A stretch of DNA of 27,500 nucleotides from Armadillidium nasatum (GCA_009176605.1 SEYY01025132.1:22501-50000); one strand, 5' to 3'. Positions 1 through 15,941 are shown, counted from the stretch's first letter. Numbers and translations are program-made. The notes: generated by a model from the sequence alone, not told the origin.

Positions 1-82
1 TTTCATAATTAAAGAAATTAGATCATTTGAGAAAATAATTGAATTGTAAGCTATTCAGAAAACAAATTCTTTAAATGTTCTT

Positions 83-220
83 AGTTCCTGGTTCTTAGAT
101 TCAAATTTTATCTTTGTGCTCTGTTCTTTATTAGTTCCTTGTTCCTAGTTCTTAAATTCAAATTTTATCTTTGTGTCCTGTTCTTCACTAGTTTCTAGTT
201 CCTAGATTCAAAATAAAATT
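83..220. repeat. Three imperfect copies of a 50-57 bp unit
   Basis: Copies start near 83, 133 and 190, each with agttcc or agtttc, then a gttc(c/t)tag block and attcaaattttatctttgtg. The third copy is shortened. Confidence 0.75.
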
Positions 221-1282
221 TCATAGAATAGTTGTGCAGAAAAAGGAAAAAAAAAATGATCGTTTGAAAATTATTATGAAAGTTAACCATTATTTGACAC
301 TAGAGACGGCTTAGCAGGAGGTGGTTTAGTCAAATTTGAGGAGGATTATTAATCTGCCACTTCATCTTCGGCTTTCTCAAATTGGTAAATTATTATTTTT
401 TTGGGGGGTTGAGAGAATGAGGTCCACAAGGAAAGGAACGTGAAAAGATCAAACAAATGTTTCTTGAAAGGTTTAAAATTATTCAAGTTTACAATTACTG
501 TCAAAGTGTGACAACCCATTTATGTTTTGGAATAAAATTTAAAAGAAAATTTTCTTCCTTTTGAATAAGCTAGTATAGAAATATTTAATGCATTTGATTT
601 TATTAATACATGAGATAATTTATATTACATACGAGCTTGTAAAAAAAGATTGTTCTGAAAATGTAGATATTTTGAGGTTTTATGTTAATTTTAAGTGGAT
701 TTCTCTCCCATAATAAGTTTATAAACTTTATTAAAATTTTATTTTTCGGAGGATTTTTATTGCTAGGTAATAAGGATAATTTTTTTTTTTTTTTTTTGGG
801 GGGGCACGAATTTATTTACTTATTAATTTTTTTATTTATTTTTTACGTTTCTACCAGTTGCTGGGAGAGCCCTTTTTAACTTGTGTATCTTTGTTCAGCA
901 AGCTTTATTTATCTTTTCCTTAAGTTTTTTTTTATTTTTTTTTTAGGGTATTATTTTATGGATTGATTTGCAGGGATGTAGAGCAGTGGTGCGGCTATAT
1001 ATTTAAAAAAAAATTTTTTATTTTATTTTTGTTGTTTCAGCTCCAACTTAAAATTACTTGGTTGCAGCTCTCCAAGTGCCGCTTCTCTATTGTTTACACA
1101 TTGCAATCTTGCTTTAAATTGCCATCCAATTAATGATACAATTAAAATTTGGGTATAATTTTAAGAAATATTTATAATATGACAAAATTTATTTTGTCAA
1201 AATTTTACTGATGATTATTTTATAAAGCTGAAATAATACCATATAATAAGAAACAAAAATTGCCGATTATTGATTAATTAAT

Positions 1283-1342
1283 AGGCTTAAAACGTTCGAT
1301 TACCGATAAATCGACTTAAAATGTCCGATTATTGATTATTAC
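1283..1342. repeat. Two copies of a 29-bp unit (cttaaaa-cgatta)
   Basis: The units begin at 1283 and 1312 with ggcttaaaacgttcgatta and gacttaaaatgtccgatta, then a gat(t)a-rich end. They lie just before the first TA array. Confidence 0.6.
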
Positions 1343-1356
1343 CTTTACTAGTGCGT

Positions 1357-1464
<108 letters not shown>

Positions 1465-1587
1465 AAAAAGTAAAATTAATTTTAATTGTGTTGGTTATAT
1501 AAGGTATGAAAGTTAATTAATTTAAAAATAAATTACTGTAATAAAATTAATTTTATTGACATTAATTAAATTGATAAATTATATTAA

Positions 1588-1613
1588 TATTATTATTATT
1601 ATTATTATTATTA
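1588..1613. repeat. (ATT)n short array
   Basis: About eight ATT units directly before the recognisable start of LINE copy A. Confidence 0.9.
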
Positions 1614-3057
<1,444 letters not shown>

Positions 3058-3082
3058 ATGCGTAATTTTTAACATTTTTGGA

Positions 3083-3083
<1 letters not shown>

Positions 3084-3166
<83 letters not shown>

Positions 3167-3167
3167 T
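3084..3167. repeat. (ATT)28 array
   Basis: Uninterrupted ATT units over 84 bp. Confidence 0.97.
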
Positions 3168-3642
<475 letters not shown>

Positions 3643-3674
3643 CAGCTGTGATTCATCGTAACAAATAAATAAGA

Positions 3675-3675
<1 letters not shown>

Positions 3676-3729
<54 letters not shown>
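3676..3729. repeat. (ATT)18 array
   Basis: Uninterrupted ATT repeats. Confidence 0.97.
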
Positions 3730-3730
<1 letters not shown>

Positions 3731-3792
3731 ATAAATAATAAATTTTCTCTTTTGAAAATTGATCTAGTTGATTTTAATATTGAGGAAGTGGT

Positions 3793-3862
3793 TTTATTTT
3801 TATTTATTTATTTATTTATTTATTTATTTTGTGGGTGTGCGCGCGCGCGGGCGTGTGTGTCC
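3793..3862. repeat. (TTTA)n followed by an alternating GT/GC tract
   Basis: TTTA repeats to about 3829 are followed by gtgtgcgcgcgcgcgggcg and then gtgtgtgt. The alternating purine-pyrimidine GC run stands out in a region that is otherwise strongly AT-rich. Confidence 0.9.
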
Positions 3863-3934
3863 CTGCGTCGATGTACACTTGCAAATTCAAATACACACTA
3901 ATGCTTCTGTTATTGACAGGTGTTTTTTTATCAT

Positions 3935-4118
<184 letters not shown>

Positions 4119-4860
4119 CCTGTACATATTGAGTATCTTTTGGGTTAAATTCGGCTTTGTACTTTTTCTTTCTAACAACAGTTATATTCAGTGTTGAAAG
4201 GAAAATGGTAGCAATTCTGAACATTCTAACTGGTGTGTATTATTAAAGAATCATTAATATCTAATCTTAATTTTTATTCCCTGGATCATCTGAAATCTCA
4301 TCACCTTTCCGATTCGAGAGATCAGGTGGTGCTCTCTTTTCATATCTTAGCACTTTATGGTTTTTATGGTAACGTTTGATATGGTATTGTGCGTCTCTCC
4401 AATACATTACACCTATTGATCCAAACGGAACAATACAGGTAGGTTTAAACAGTAGAACAACCAACATACTTAACAATTAGTTTGAAATGCGCACCATACC
4501 CAGTCCAAGTGCATATCCATCCAAGCTGCAGTACTAATTATTCTCTGTCCAAATTGCGAGTACACATTGAGTTTCAAAAGATTGCGTAATTGTAAATTGC
4601 AGTGTCATTATATTTATTTGGCCAAGAGTGCCTGAGGAATAGATAGATATTAAGCACACATGTGATGAGAAGAAAAACTTGCGATCACGGTAATAATAAT
4701 AATTGAAAACTGGATAATTCGAGAGACAAGTGGTTTATCAATTTAAGGGTTAACATATCGACTGTGATCCCGATCCTACGCCGGTTCATGGAGACTTATA
4801 GCAACTGTAGAAGACGAGTTAAGTGCTCGCCTGAGTCTTACTTCAGTGAACGATTTGAGG
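4119..4860. other. Unassigned intronic DNA
   Basis: No domain recognised. The minus-strand open frame at 4267-4476 (69 codons) resembles nothing I know and has no supporting context. Confidence 0.5.
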
Positions 4861-5110
4861 TTTTTCAATATATCGACTCTGCTCGTACCTGAGAAATGCC
4901 AAGACTTGAATCCAATAGAACATGTTTGGGATATGTTAGGGAGGCGTGTCAGAGCTCGTGCACATGCTCCGTCCACACTCACGGAACGGGCAGGTGCGTC
5001 GTTTGCCAAAAAAGAGGAACAACTATCCTCAAGACGCCATCACCAAGATCTTTTCATCCATGACGGAAATTTTTGTAAGAAATACAGAGAACGAGAGGCG
5101 ACATTATTGA
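4861..5110 (+). pseudogene. Tc1-like transposase C-terminal remnant
   Basis: The translation contains DLNPIEHVWDMLGRRVRARA, the signature around the third catalytic residue (E in NPIE) of Tc1-type DD34E transposases. It continues with HAPSTLTE. After a one-base frameshift near 5005 it continues in another frame with YPQDAITKIFSSM and ends in a stop at 5108-5110, where Tc1 proteins normally end (…RGGHTRY-like). The two upstream catalytic aspartates and the DNA-binding N-terminus are absent, and no inverted repeats were found. This is a dead fragment of a cut-and-paste transposon. It is on the plus strand, separate from the mariner element that follows on the minus strand. Confidence 0.88.
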
Positions 5111-5359
5111 CTATTAATTAGTTTTTATTATTTCTTGGTGTTTGCTGTTACATTACACCGTAAATTTACTAATTTTCAATCTTAATTTTTTCCTTCATTA
5201 TTCCTTTTGTTCCTCCGAGATTTTCCTGACCGCGCAAAGCACACCTTCAGGAAGTAAATAATTTTCTACAATATATGACAACACAACGTTACTTTCAATG
5301 CAATCACGTTGTGTTGCAAATTTTACATAAATGCAAGTGATGCTTTTATTTTGTCCTAG

Positions 5360-5505
<146 letters not shown>

Positions 5506-5544
5506 TTATGTACTTCATTAAAATAATAACGGATGTTGACGATC

Positions 5545-6322
5545 ACATTACTTTTTAACATACTCTCCATGCTTTTCAATGCACTTCGTCAAGCTGTCCA
5601 CAAGCTGTCTTATTCCCTCGGGGATGTTTTTTTTTTTTTTTTTTTTTTTTATTTATTTATTTATTTATTTATTTTTTTGTTAAGCAGTAGTGCAACCACC
5701 TTGCACGGTTTCCTGTACTTCTTCGTCTATTGCAAATTGACGATCTCGTAAAGCATCTTTAAAGGGTTCAAGAATGGAGATATGGGTTTATGAATGATGT
5801 TTCTTCACCGAGAAACTCAATTTTTGGATGGTTTCAACAGTATGGGTGGCCGTATATGGATGAGCACAGTCGTACAACAATAACACCCATTTCGATAGTA
5901 GGCCTCGGCGTTTGGTGTGAATTGTTGGTTAACATGTCTATGTAGCCTATGTTGACCCCTTTTCCAGATAATGTTACAGTATAGCCCCTTTTGAGTTCCC
6001 AAAAATTTACCTTTCCCTGCGGAAGTTTGGGTTTTGAATTTTTTCGGTCTTGATGATCCAGGTGTTTCCACTCCAGACTGGCTTTTGGATTCTGGCTCAG
6101 AGTGATGGCCCAGATGTCATCTCCTTTGACTACTCTCTCCAAAAAAGCTTCTCCTTTTCGTTGTAGCGGGTGAGTAAGCGTTGACATCACTACACGATTG
6201 GGTAATCTCGCGTGGAACCTATCTCGCATAGACTTTATAGGATCCAAGTTTGTCGTAGATGATATGGTATGCAGAACCGTGACTTATTTGCAGCGAACAT
6301 TCTATCTCATCGATATTAATTT
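5545..6322 (-). pseudogene. Mariner transposase, middle and C-terminal part
   Basis: Read on the minus strand from 6322 down, one frame has a helix-turn-helix-like INIDEIECSLQISHGSAYHI. Then comes FLERVVKGDDIWAI, containing the first catalytic aspartate (family norm GDETW; here GDDIW), and SLEWKH. In other frames follow KFKTQTSAGKG and YDCAHPYTA, which contains the second catalytic aspartate (about 5847-5883), then FKDALRDRQFAIDEEVQ and finally IPEGIRQLVDSLTKCIEKHG, the usual mariner C-terminus. The SPDLAPSDYH-type block that supplies the third aspartate is not recognisable and is replaced by HHS-stop-THISIL. At least three frame changes are needed to follow the protein, so it is inactive. 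Confidence 0.87.
5629..5677. repeat. Poly-T and (TTTA)n inside the mariner transposase
   Basis: About 24 T residues followed by TTTA units. They interrupt the C-terminal coding region just before the IPEGIRQ block. Confidence 0.9.
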
Positions 6323-6463
6323 GTCTAGCTCAGTGGTTTTCAACCTTTCTTGAATGACGCCCCCCCCCCCTAATTTTATTTTGTGATGAAATGTTTAAAA
6401 ATGTTAAAATAATAATAATAATTCTTACCTATTTTCATGTAATGGATAACATAAAATTTAAAA

Positions 6464-8099
6464 TTAGTGAGAGGGCTGGAACTGTTTTGCTTTTACCAAT
6501 TCCAGTATATTGGGTATTATATTGGACAGGGCACATCTAAAATCGCTTTCCATTTCAAGTTGGCAACGTTGTTTTGTTTTTATTAACGTTAGTTCACAAA
6601 GATATGTTGAAGAAAATGGTATAAAAATACACAATGCTTGGGTGGCTACCTTTGGGCACATATAAAGGTAATTGATCCAAAATTCTTCAAGCTTGAAATT
6701 CATCCTTGGCTTTCTGTCGTTCTTCAGATATATAACCTCTTCCTCCAATGAGTCGATGTTGATTATATTATGAAGGGATTTCGCGTCAGTTTCGAGCTCG
6801 AATCATCCAAAGAAATATCGGGAAAATAGTGTTTAAATTCATCTACAAGGGAGTCCAGATGCAACGCAATTTGCTTGCTTACCTCATGGTAATTGAAATC
6901 GTTATTTTGAAGCAAGTTATTGAGTCTATAAAAAGATGAAAAGTTCTCAGTTTGAGGTCGATGCTTCCAAAGCTATATTTCTCAAGAAATACACTAACTA
7001 CGTCATATGATAACATAATGTTGGAGCTTTGTCCTTGTAGCGTTCTCGTTTTTCTTATTCAGTAGAAACATTTGCACTTCGGATCTTAGTTCAAACAAAA
7101 GACCTAACATATTGCCTTTTGACATCCAACGCAAAAGTAAAGTGTTATATTCAGCCCCAAGATCTGCATAGAGACTTGAAATAAGCCTGGTATTCAAGGC
7201 ACTACACTTTACAAAATTTACGGCTTGTATTGCCAGTTTCAGAGATTTGTTAAGATCAACTCGTAAAGTTTTAGCTGCCAAAGCCTGTCTGTGGATAACA
7301 CAGTCTGCTCCTATTATAGTTGGATTTTTTCGTTAAGCCAACATGAGAAATCCTGAACGAGAACCAAGCATAACTCTTGCACCATCAGTGCAAATCCCAA
7401 CAACTTTTTCCCATGAAAGTTCATTTTCTTATAAAAATTCACTAATAACGCTCATTATATCACAGGCTTTTGGTGTTGTTTTTAAAGCTTTTCAAAACAG
7501 GATCTCTTCTTTTAAGCTTCTGCTATCAATAAAACGACAATAAACTATTAACTGACAGCACTGGGCGAAATCAGTTGTTTCATCACATTGAAGAGAAAAA
7601 ATGACGAAGCTTTACTTTGCTGATAACTCGTGACTTTATGCTGTTGGCAAGATCTTCAAGCCGACGCTTCACTGTATTATCAGAAAGGGGAATTTTTTGA
7701 CAACTTTTACTGGCACTCATCATCAAGCTCAATTTTATCAGCAGTCAGCATGCACGGTTTCACAATTGTTTCGCCGATTGTGTGTGCTTTCTTTGCTCTC
7801 GCTCTGAGGAGGGTCAGTTCGTATGAAGCTTCCAAAACTTTTGATGTTTCTTCAGAAAAGCCCCCTGTAGAATCAAGTTTCATGCGTTTTAAAACACTAC
7901 ATTAATAATTCCTTGGGCTTGTCTTTCAGCCGTATATGACTTGTAGTCAAATGCCTCTGTAAACGAATATACCTCATGGCGTCATTACTAAGAACAGAAT
8001 GACACACAACACATTGCGACAATTGAATTCCGGTTTTTTATCAATTACGGAAAATCCATATTTAATGTAATCATCGCTATGCTCTCTTTTCTTTGACAT
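6464..8099 (-). pseudogene. hAT transposase (ZBED5/FAM200-like, Buster group), decayed
   Basis: From an ATG at 8099, the minus strand reads MSKKREHSDDYIKYGF, then after a frameshift a BED-type zinc finger with CVVCHSVLSNDAM and RHLTTSH. Next come GGFSEETSKVLEASYELTLL and then the catalytic region. CDETTDFAQCCQL (about 7553-7590) holds the first aspartate, and ICTDGARVMLGS.SGF (about 7350-7392) holds the second. CVIHRQALA and SALNTRLISSLYADLGAEYN (7003-7281) include the helical insertion start with LLRWMSKGN. FSSFYRLNNLLQNNDFNYHE and DSLVDEFKHYFPDIS follow. The C-terminal dimerisation block STYLCEL...IKTKQR ends in ALSNI and PSH with a stop near 6464. This order and wording are those of the domesticated ZBED5/FAM200 proteins and their Buster transposon relatives. 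Several frameshifts and stops mean no functional protein. Confidence 0.9.
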
Positions 8100-8243
8100 A
8101 ATGAACCGTGCTAAAAAAGATCAAATTAAAAAAAGGACTCTAGAAAGTAAAGCACGAATATAACAAAAGCATATACACCAAAAAACATTTGACGATGACT
8201 AATTGAATTGCGGAAAGCCAAAGAGGTAAAGGAAACTATGACA

Positions 8244-8282
<39 letters not shown>

Positions 8283-8297
8283 ATAATAATAATAACT
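8244..8297. repeat. Poly-A run followed by (AAT)n inside the hAT element
   Basis: About 37 A residues, then ata/aat units, between the transposase start and the TA array. Confidence 0.95.
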
Positions 8298-8365
8298 TTT
8301 CGTAATTGAAAACATTGTACGTCTGGCATATAAAATATCGGTTGCAGAAAAAGCAGACCGACTTA

Positions 8366-8742
<377 letters not shown>

Positions 8743-8846
8743 TCGGAAATCAATTATATAAATATTCACAATACTCCCAAAGCAAATTCCTCCACGTCTC
8801 CCTAGGTGGGCGCGCCCCATAGGTTGAAAATCTCTGGACTCTAGTT

Positions 8847-8956
8847 TGTTCAATTTTCTCGTCAGTGGTTAAGACCGATGAGCGTCCTGCTCTCTCTACG
8901 AGATTGACGCTTGTCCGGCCACCATTTTTGAACTCGATCCACTCATGTACACTCAG

Positions 8957-8994
<38 letters not shown>

Positions 8995-9125
8995 ACCTTA
9001 TTTCATTGAGAGTCTACCATGAAATTCACCCACTGACACACACCTTCAGACTACAGAAATCGTATTACCGATCTCTGTTATACTTTAACACCAACAAGAA
9101 CACTGAAACGATCAGAGTCAAATCT
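8847..9125 (-). pseudogene. Mariner transposase, N-terminal part
   Basis: On the minus strand the pieces SVIRFL.SEGV, then FHG.LSMK, then EWIE.FKNG.TSVNLVERAGR and SVLTTDEKIEQT appear across frames. This is the order of the paired-type helix-turn-helix DNA-binding half of mariner transposases. A run of about 31 A (8961-8991) interrupts it. The similarity stops at the hAT target-site duplication (8839-8846) and resumes at 6322 on the far side of the hAT element. Confidence 0.8.
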
Positions 9126-9189
9126 GAGTCAACATTATTTCAGGAATACTACTTTTCAGCGTGCGAGCGCTCAACGTAGTGCTCTCAGT

Positions 9190-9381
<192 letters not shown>

Positions 9382-9399
9382 ACTAAAGAGTTGTTAAAG

Positions 9400-9439
9400 T
9401 GACCTTGACCTGTTATGCAAATATCGTTATTGACCTTGA
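9400..9439. promoter_or_regulatory. Candidate nuclear-receptor and POU motif cluster
   Basis: tgaccttgacc at 9400-9410 and tgaccttga at 9431-9439 are extended nuclear-receptor half-sites (tcaaggtca on the other strand, the FTZ-F1/ERR type). A perfect octamer atgcaaat lies between them at 9415-9422. These are matches to known motifs; activity is not shown, and tgaccttgacc also occurs in dispersed repeats. Confidence 0.3.
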
Positions 9440-9572
9440 ATTTAAAAAAAAAAAAAAAAAATTTGCAGATGCTACTACTCCCATCCATTCCTTAATAAAG
9501 TTTAGGTGGGAGGGGGTTTGGATGCTCCCCTTGGAAGTTAATGGAAGTATGGATTTCTTAATTATTTTTTCC

Positions 9573-9692
<120 letters not shown>

Positions 9693-10376
9693 ATGAAATT
9701 TTACATTACCATCATTATTACTCAGGGTTCTCATCCCACTTTCTTCTCTTTTTAAATATACATATTTTTCCTTTTTGTCGTCATATGCTCACTTCAATAC
9801 ATAAAAAAATATACATATCTTGTCTCATTATCAGGAAATATATATTTTCCTTTTTCCACATTTTTAGGCATATTTCAAGTTTTAATCATTTTCACTAAAA
9901 TATGACCCTGTATTATGTACTGCTATACAATAAAAGCATGCCAGGCTCAGGGGGAGGGGGCACAGTCCCTCACAACGGGTCTCCATTATGTCGTACGTAT
10001 ATTCATATATATAATTCAATACAAGAAGGTAATTGAGGGACCCGGTGGGTGGGGTTTTCAGCCCCACTTCTCGCACTTTGCAGCGGGATATTGTTAGCTG
10101 CCAGTCATGCATTTATAATATTGCTGTTGATAATTAATAGGTAGAAATAGCGCAAACGTTGACAGACGGTTTCAAATATCATAAACAGTATCTCTTGTCC
10201 AAAATATCGGCAACCTGTTTTCTTTCAAAGTAAAATGGTTGACAACATTTTTGCAAAACTCGTTCAAATCGTCGACACAATAAATTGTAATAACCAAATG
10301 GTTGTCACCTATCTTTTCGCCAAATCGTAATTTCACTCCTATTTTACTTTACACACTCCCTGCCCCCATCTCACAT
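9693..10376. other. Unassigned intronic DNA
   Basis: No domain or RNA gene recognised. The short overlapping open frames on both strands at 9882-10112 have no known motif. Confidence 0.5.
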
Positions 10377-11359
<983 letters not shown>

Positions 11360-11584
11360 AAAAAAAAAAAAAAAATTTTTTTTTTTAAATCTTACTACTA
11401 CCTTCCGAATAGGTTGCTATGGTAGTAAAGACACTCTGTTTAAAATATTTAAAGAATTGATGAATTAGAACATATTACACATCATCGTCAAAGTTTTGCT
11501 CTGAGAGCAATCGTCCACGTCCCCCGCCCGTAGGAGTGTTAACCGCTCATGTCGGGGGTTTCATAGCTGCTAATTATTCATTGT

Positions 11585-13204
11585 TGCCTGGTTTGCTCCA
11601 ATAATGTTGACCTCTTACTATCTGGGAAAAGTTTTCTTTGTTCTGCTACTGCTTGGAGTATGGATTAATGCGACTCCTCGCCCTGCAAAATCATTTCTAA
11701 CTGATATTGCTGTTATAATGGATACTCACTCCTTTCTGATAATCATCCCGTTCTAGCCATGTTTCAGGGTCTGTGTGTAAAAATGCTGTATCAGTGTTTA
11801 ATTTCTAAAAAAAAAAAAAAAAAAAAGCAGTTGTCCCCGGTGTTGAAAAGTCTTGTAACTCGCAGTTGGAAATTGATGTCTTTATAATTGTAATCTTCTT
11901 TGGAGGTGGGCATTCAGGTTCTTCACTTCCGCCAGCTCCATCTATGATCGCAGTTACAATTTTCTTTTTAATTTTTTTTTGACACTTTTGCATTAAACAG
12001 TGAAAGTGCCATTAATTAAGATGCCAAAGATTATTTAAAGCTACATTTCCTACCTTTGCATCTATTTTCTCATACAAATTTAAGGTATCTTATAGATCAA
12101 TATCATTCCAAGGAGCTGCCACAGGGTTAGATGCATCTATCCACATTTTTGCATAAACCTTTAATGTAAATATATAAATTCTCTGAATCCCAGTCCCTTC
12201 TGTCTTTGCTAAATGAAATTGGTTCTGAGACATCCATACTTTCAGGGAATATATAACCTTACTCATCCATTTAGCCATTTGCATTGGTCCAGGAGCATGG
12301 AATCCGATGCCGCCAGGAGGTGCGACACAAAGGAAAAAATTACTAACTTAATTAGTTCATGGTAATCATCCACAAATCCTCTCTTTCACTGAGCACGTTC
12401 ATTGGCCATTCTATAATATCATCTTTAATAGAAAGTAATATTTTTTGCCAGTGTTGCGCAATGTATTCCAGTGAGGAAAATATTTTGATCAATATTTTCC
12501 TAAATAGGTTGAAACCTCTTGAGTAGGAGAAATTCAGTACCAGAAGAAGCACCAAGGACCTCTGAAAACATACTTTGAAGAATCGGCTCCAAGATGTGAT
12601 GCCAGTATGGAAGATATAGTAAATCTTTTTGGAGCTTAACAATTAATATTCTTGCTCCTTTGTGGCGGCCAGTATTTGAAGCCGTTGTATCAGAAGACAT
12701 TCCAACGACTTGATCAGTAAGATTTCATTTTTCAATTGCTTTAACTACTGCATTACCCATATTGTCTCCGGTTCCACGTCCTAATTTGGGTACATCCAAT
12801 AATTGTGTTGTGTTCTTTCCCGATACCAGAATTGAAAGCCTATCAACATGTTCTTTTGATGTTAAATTCCTGCATCAACTTTCCATCCCAGTGAACTATT
12901 AATGGGGTCTCTGATTTGAATTCTTTCTTTAAATGTGTTGCTATGTGTTTCCTTTGTGCCATTCGTTGACGACGAATAGAAGACTTATTTATATTTATTT
13001 TGTTTACATCATGGCCTAAAAAACAAGCAGTTTCGGTTAGAACACATGTGACGGTCCGATCAGACATCTGTGTTCTATTCCAAAGCTGCAGATAAGGAGG
13101 GCGTGATGATGTTGGTTCTGGCTCTTTTCACTTTTTTATACTTAGGGGAATTTACCCCACCAACAGCTCCTTGAATATTTTTATCCTCATCATATGAATC
13201 AATT
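11585..13204 (-). pseudogene. Transposase-like gene of an unnamed hAT-like family, decayed
   Basis: Read on the minus strand from about 13204: a lysine-rich start, then [36 protein letters not shown], and PLIVHWDGKLM with a candidate catalytic aspartate (12843-13067). Then follow RLSILVSGKNTTQLLDVPKL, GRGTGDNMGNAVVKAIE and SSDTTASNTGRHKGA with a second candidate aspartate. LLYLPYWHHILE and FLLLKRFQPI come next, then APGPMQMAKWMSKVIYSLKV and PVAAPWNDIDL (12090-12284). The C-terminus has DPETWLERDDYQKG and AGRGVALI (about 11660-11785). I know this motif order from uncharacterised proteins that are repetitive in aphid, hydra and crustacean genomes, not from a named gene. Frameshifts, stops and a poly-A run (11807-11826) break it. 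The region lies between two TA arrays. Mobile-element origin is inferred from repetitiveness and the DDE-like spacing; no terminal repeats were found. Confidence 0.72.
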
Positions 13205-13215
13205 TTGTCGAAGGT

Positions 13216-13815
<600 letters not shown>

Positions 13816-14683
13816 GCCTACTAAAATACCACCAGAGTTAGGGAGAAAGTCATGTAAGATTGAGCATTGCGGTTAAGTCTGGGGTCAGAGAGTTGGATAG
13901 TATAGTATAGTATAGTATAGAGAGAGTGACGCAACAATTCGAGGGGTAGAAAGAGACTGGAGAGAATTAGTGAGAGCAGGAGAGTTGATAAGGAGAAAAG
14001 CCCTAGACTCCACCTTTTCCAGGAGAGCTATATGAGTGGAATCACCCCATATGTGTGACGCATACTCCATACAGGGGCGAACAACACCCCTATACAGAGC
14101 AAGCAACTGGGGTGGACTGAAGAAATGCTGTAGGCTCCTCAGAACACCCAACCTCTTAGAAGCTTGTTTAGAAAGAGAAATAATGTGATCTTTCCAAGAA
14201 AGATCACGAGAAAAAGAAACACCAAGAATATTAAGGAGAGATGAAGGTTTGAGTTATGTGTTTTCGAAGAAGAGATCACAGTTGGCTGGAAGATTGTGCC
14301 GAGTAGAGAGATAGAGGAATTGAGTTTTTGAGGCATTGAAAATGACCATGTTTTCTCTGCCCCAATTTGAAATGCGAGATAGATCAGAGGTTAGTTGCTC
14401 CAATGCCACCCTTCTTGCTTCTATTAACTGTTTAATTAACTATTAATTAACTTCTATTAACTATTAATGAAACGAGTAATGAATGGTGAAGTCATCAACA
14501 TAGGAGTGGATAGGAGATGAAGTAATAGAGAGGTCATTAATGAAAAGAAGAAAAAGTGTTGGGAATAGAACAGATCCTTGAGGAACACCAGTATTAATAG
14601 ATTTATAAGATGAACGGTGGCCGTCTACAACAGCTGCTATATACACAGAAAATGGTCTTAAAATGGAAAGTTTCCAAAAAAAA
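13816..14683 (-). mobile_element. LINE copy B: jockey/CR1-like remnant
   Basis: On the minus strand the order is [19 protein letters not shown] and [12 protein letters not shown] (14464-14646), then NWGREN, FNASKTQFLYLS, SLLNILGVSFSRDLSWKDH, KRLGVLRSLQHFFSP, and PCMEYASHIWGDSTH with SRAFLLINSPALTNSLQSLS (13885-14151). The motif-C box is YVDD, where copy A has YADD. A ttaact-rich patch near 14420-14466 replaces part of the region after motif C. Between SLYY and QLSDPRLNRNAQSYM the sequence collapses into tatag repeats (about 13900-13921). A further segment is lost before the shared 3' end ccaactctggtgg, which abuts TA repeats. It is 5'-truncated and inactive. Confidence 0.88.
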
Positions 14684-14697
14684 AAAAAAAAAAAAAA
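14680..14697. repeat. Poly-A run at the 5' boundary of LINE copy B
   Basis: About 18 A residues on the plus strand where the LINE similarity ends. Confidence 0.85.
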
Positions 14698-14726
14698 TAG
14701 TAATTTAAATAACCAGTCCTCTCTCT

Positions 14727-14878
<152 letters not shown>

Positions 14879-15002
14879 TTATTATATATTTTAAAGGAAA
14901 ATTGATCTTTTCTTTACTCTTAAATTGTTTAACGAGATTTTATTATTAATTTTTTTATTGGTTTTATTTTGCGTCCTAAAATTTTTTATTCTTTAATTTC
15001 AG

Positions 15003-15083
15003 GCCCAGAGTGACGAGGATGACGTGGGACCAGATGACGTTGCCGTCAACGTCGATGGCTATATGGATGAATTCTTCAATGAG
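15003..15083 (+). CDS. Syx1A: Internal coding exon of neuronal syntaxin-1 (probably exon 2)
   Basis: The 27 codons encode an acidic peptide starting AQSDEDDVGP, then DDVAVNVDG, and ending YMDEFFNE. This matches the N-terminal segment of animal syntaxin-1, the plasma-membrane t-SNARE that drives synaptic vesicle fusion with SNAP-25 and synaptobrevin and is bound by Munc18. This segment precedes the Habc three-helix domain, which begins with the next exon (VEEIRG in relatives). The exon is bounded by a good acceptor (tttaatttcag, ending 15002) and donor (gag|gtaaga, from 15084). Its length is a multiple of three, so both introns are phase 0. From memory, vertebrate STX1A exon 2 has the same borders and nearly the same length. 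Ten of 27 residues are D or E. The G-P insertion before DDVAV is a small departure from the fly protein as I remember it. Exon 1 (about ten codons) and the Habc exons were not found, so both introns run beyond the window or are very long. Confidence 0.9.
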
Positions 15084-15319
<236 letters not shown>

Positions 15320-15493
15320 CAATAAGCCGACCTCGATTTAAATGGGTAAAGAAAATTATTGTCTTCTTCCAAATGTTTTCCGAACAATTTATCTAAACGA
15401 GAATATGGGAATGACGTCTTTTCCCAATATGACTTAAATTCACGAAATTACCTTGGAAATTATTGAACAATAAATTAAGAGAATTTAATGAAT

Positions 15494-15623
<130 letters not shown>

Positions 15624-15796
15624 GGTTAATGTAGAGAAATTTATTATGTTTAATTTGGAGTGTGTTTTAAAAAGAGTTTTGAGGGGCGCGTAATTATTAA
15701 ATTATTCTCTAAAGGAAATAATGAATGAATGCAAAATGCATTAGTATGCAGGTGTGAAAGAGCTTTAGAGTATTAAGGCGCCAACACCACTCACTG

Positions 15797-15922
<126 letters not shown>

Positions 15923-15941
15923 CAGAAGTGGCATAGAATCC

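Noticed and set aside
985..1000. Possible hAT terminus (gcagtggtgcggc)
   Set aside because: Only a short resemblance to a hAT end. No partner terminus, target duplication or transposase nearby.
4267..4476. 69-codon minus-strand open frame
   Set aside because: No domain, no splice-site context, and no similarity I recognise; probably chance.
9882..10112. Overlapping open frames on both strands near 10 kb
   Set aside because: They are short, mutually overlapping and without motifs or expression signals.
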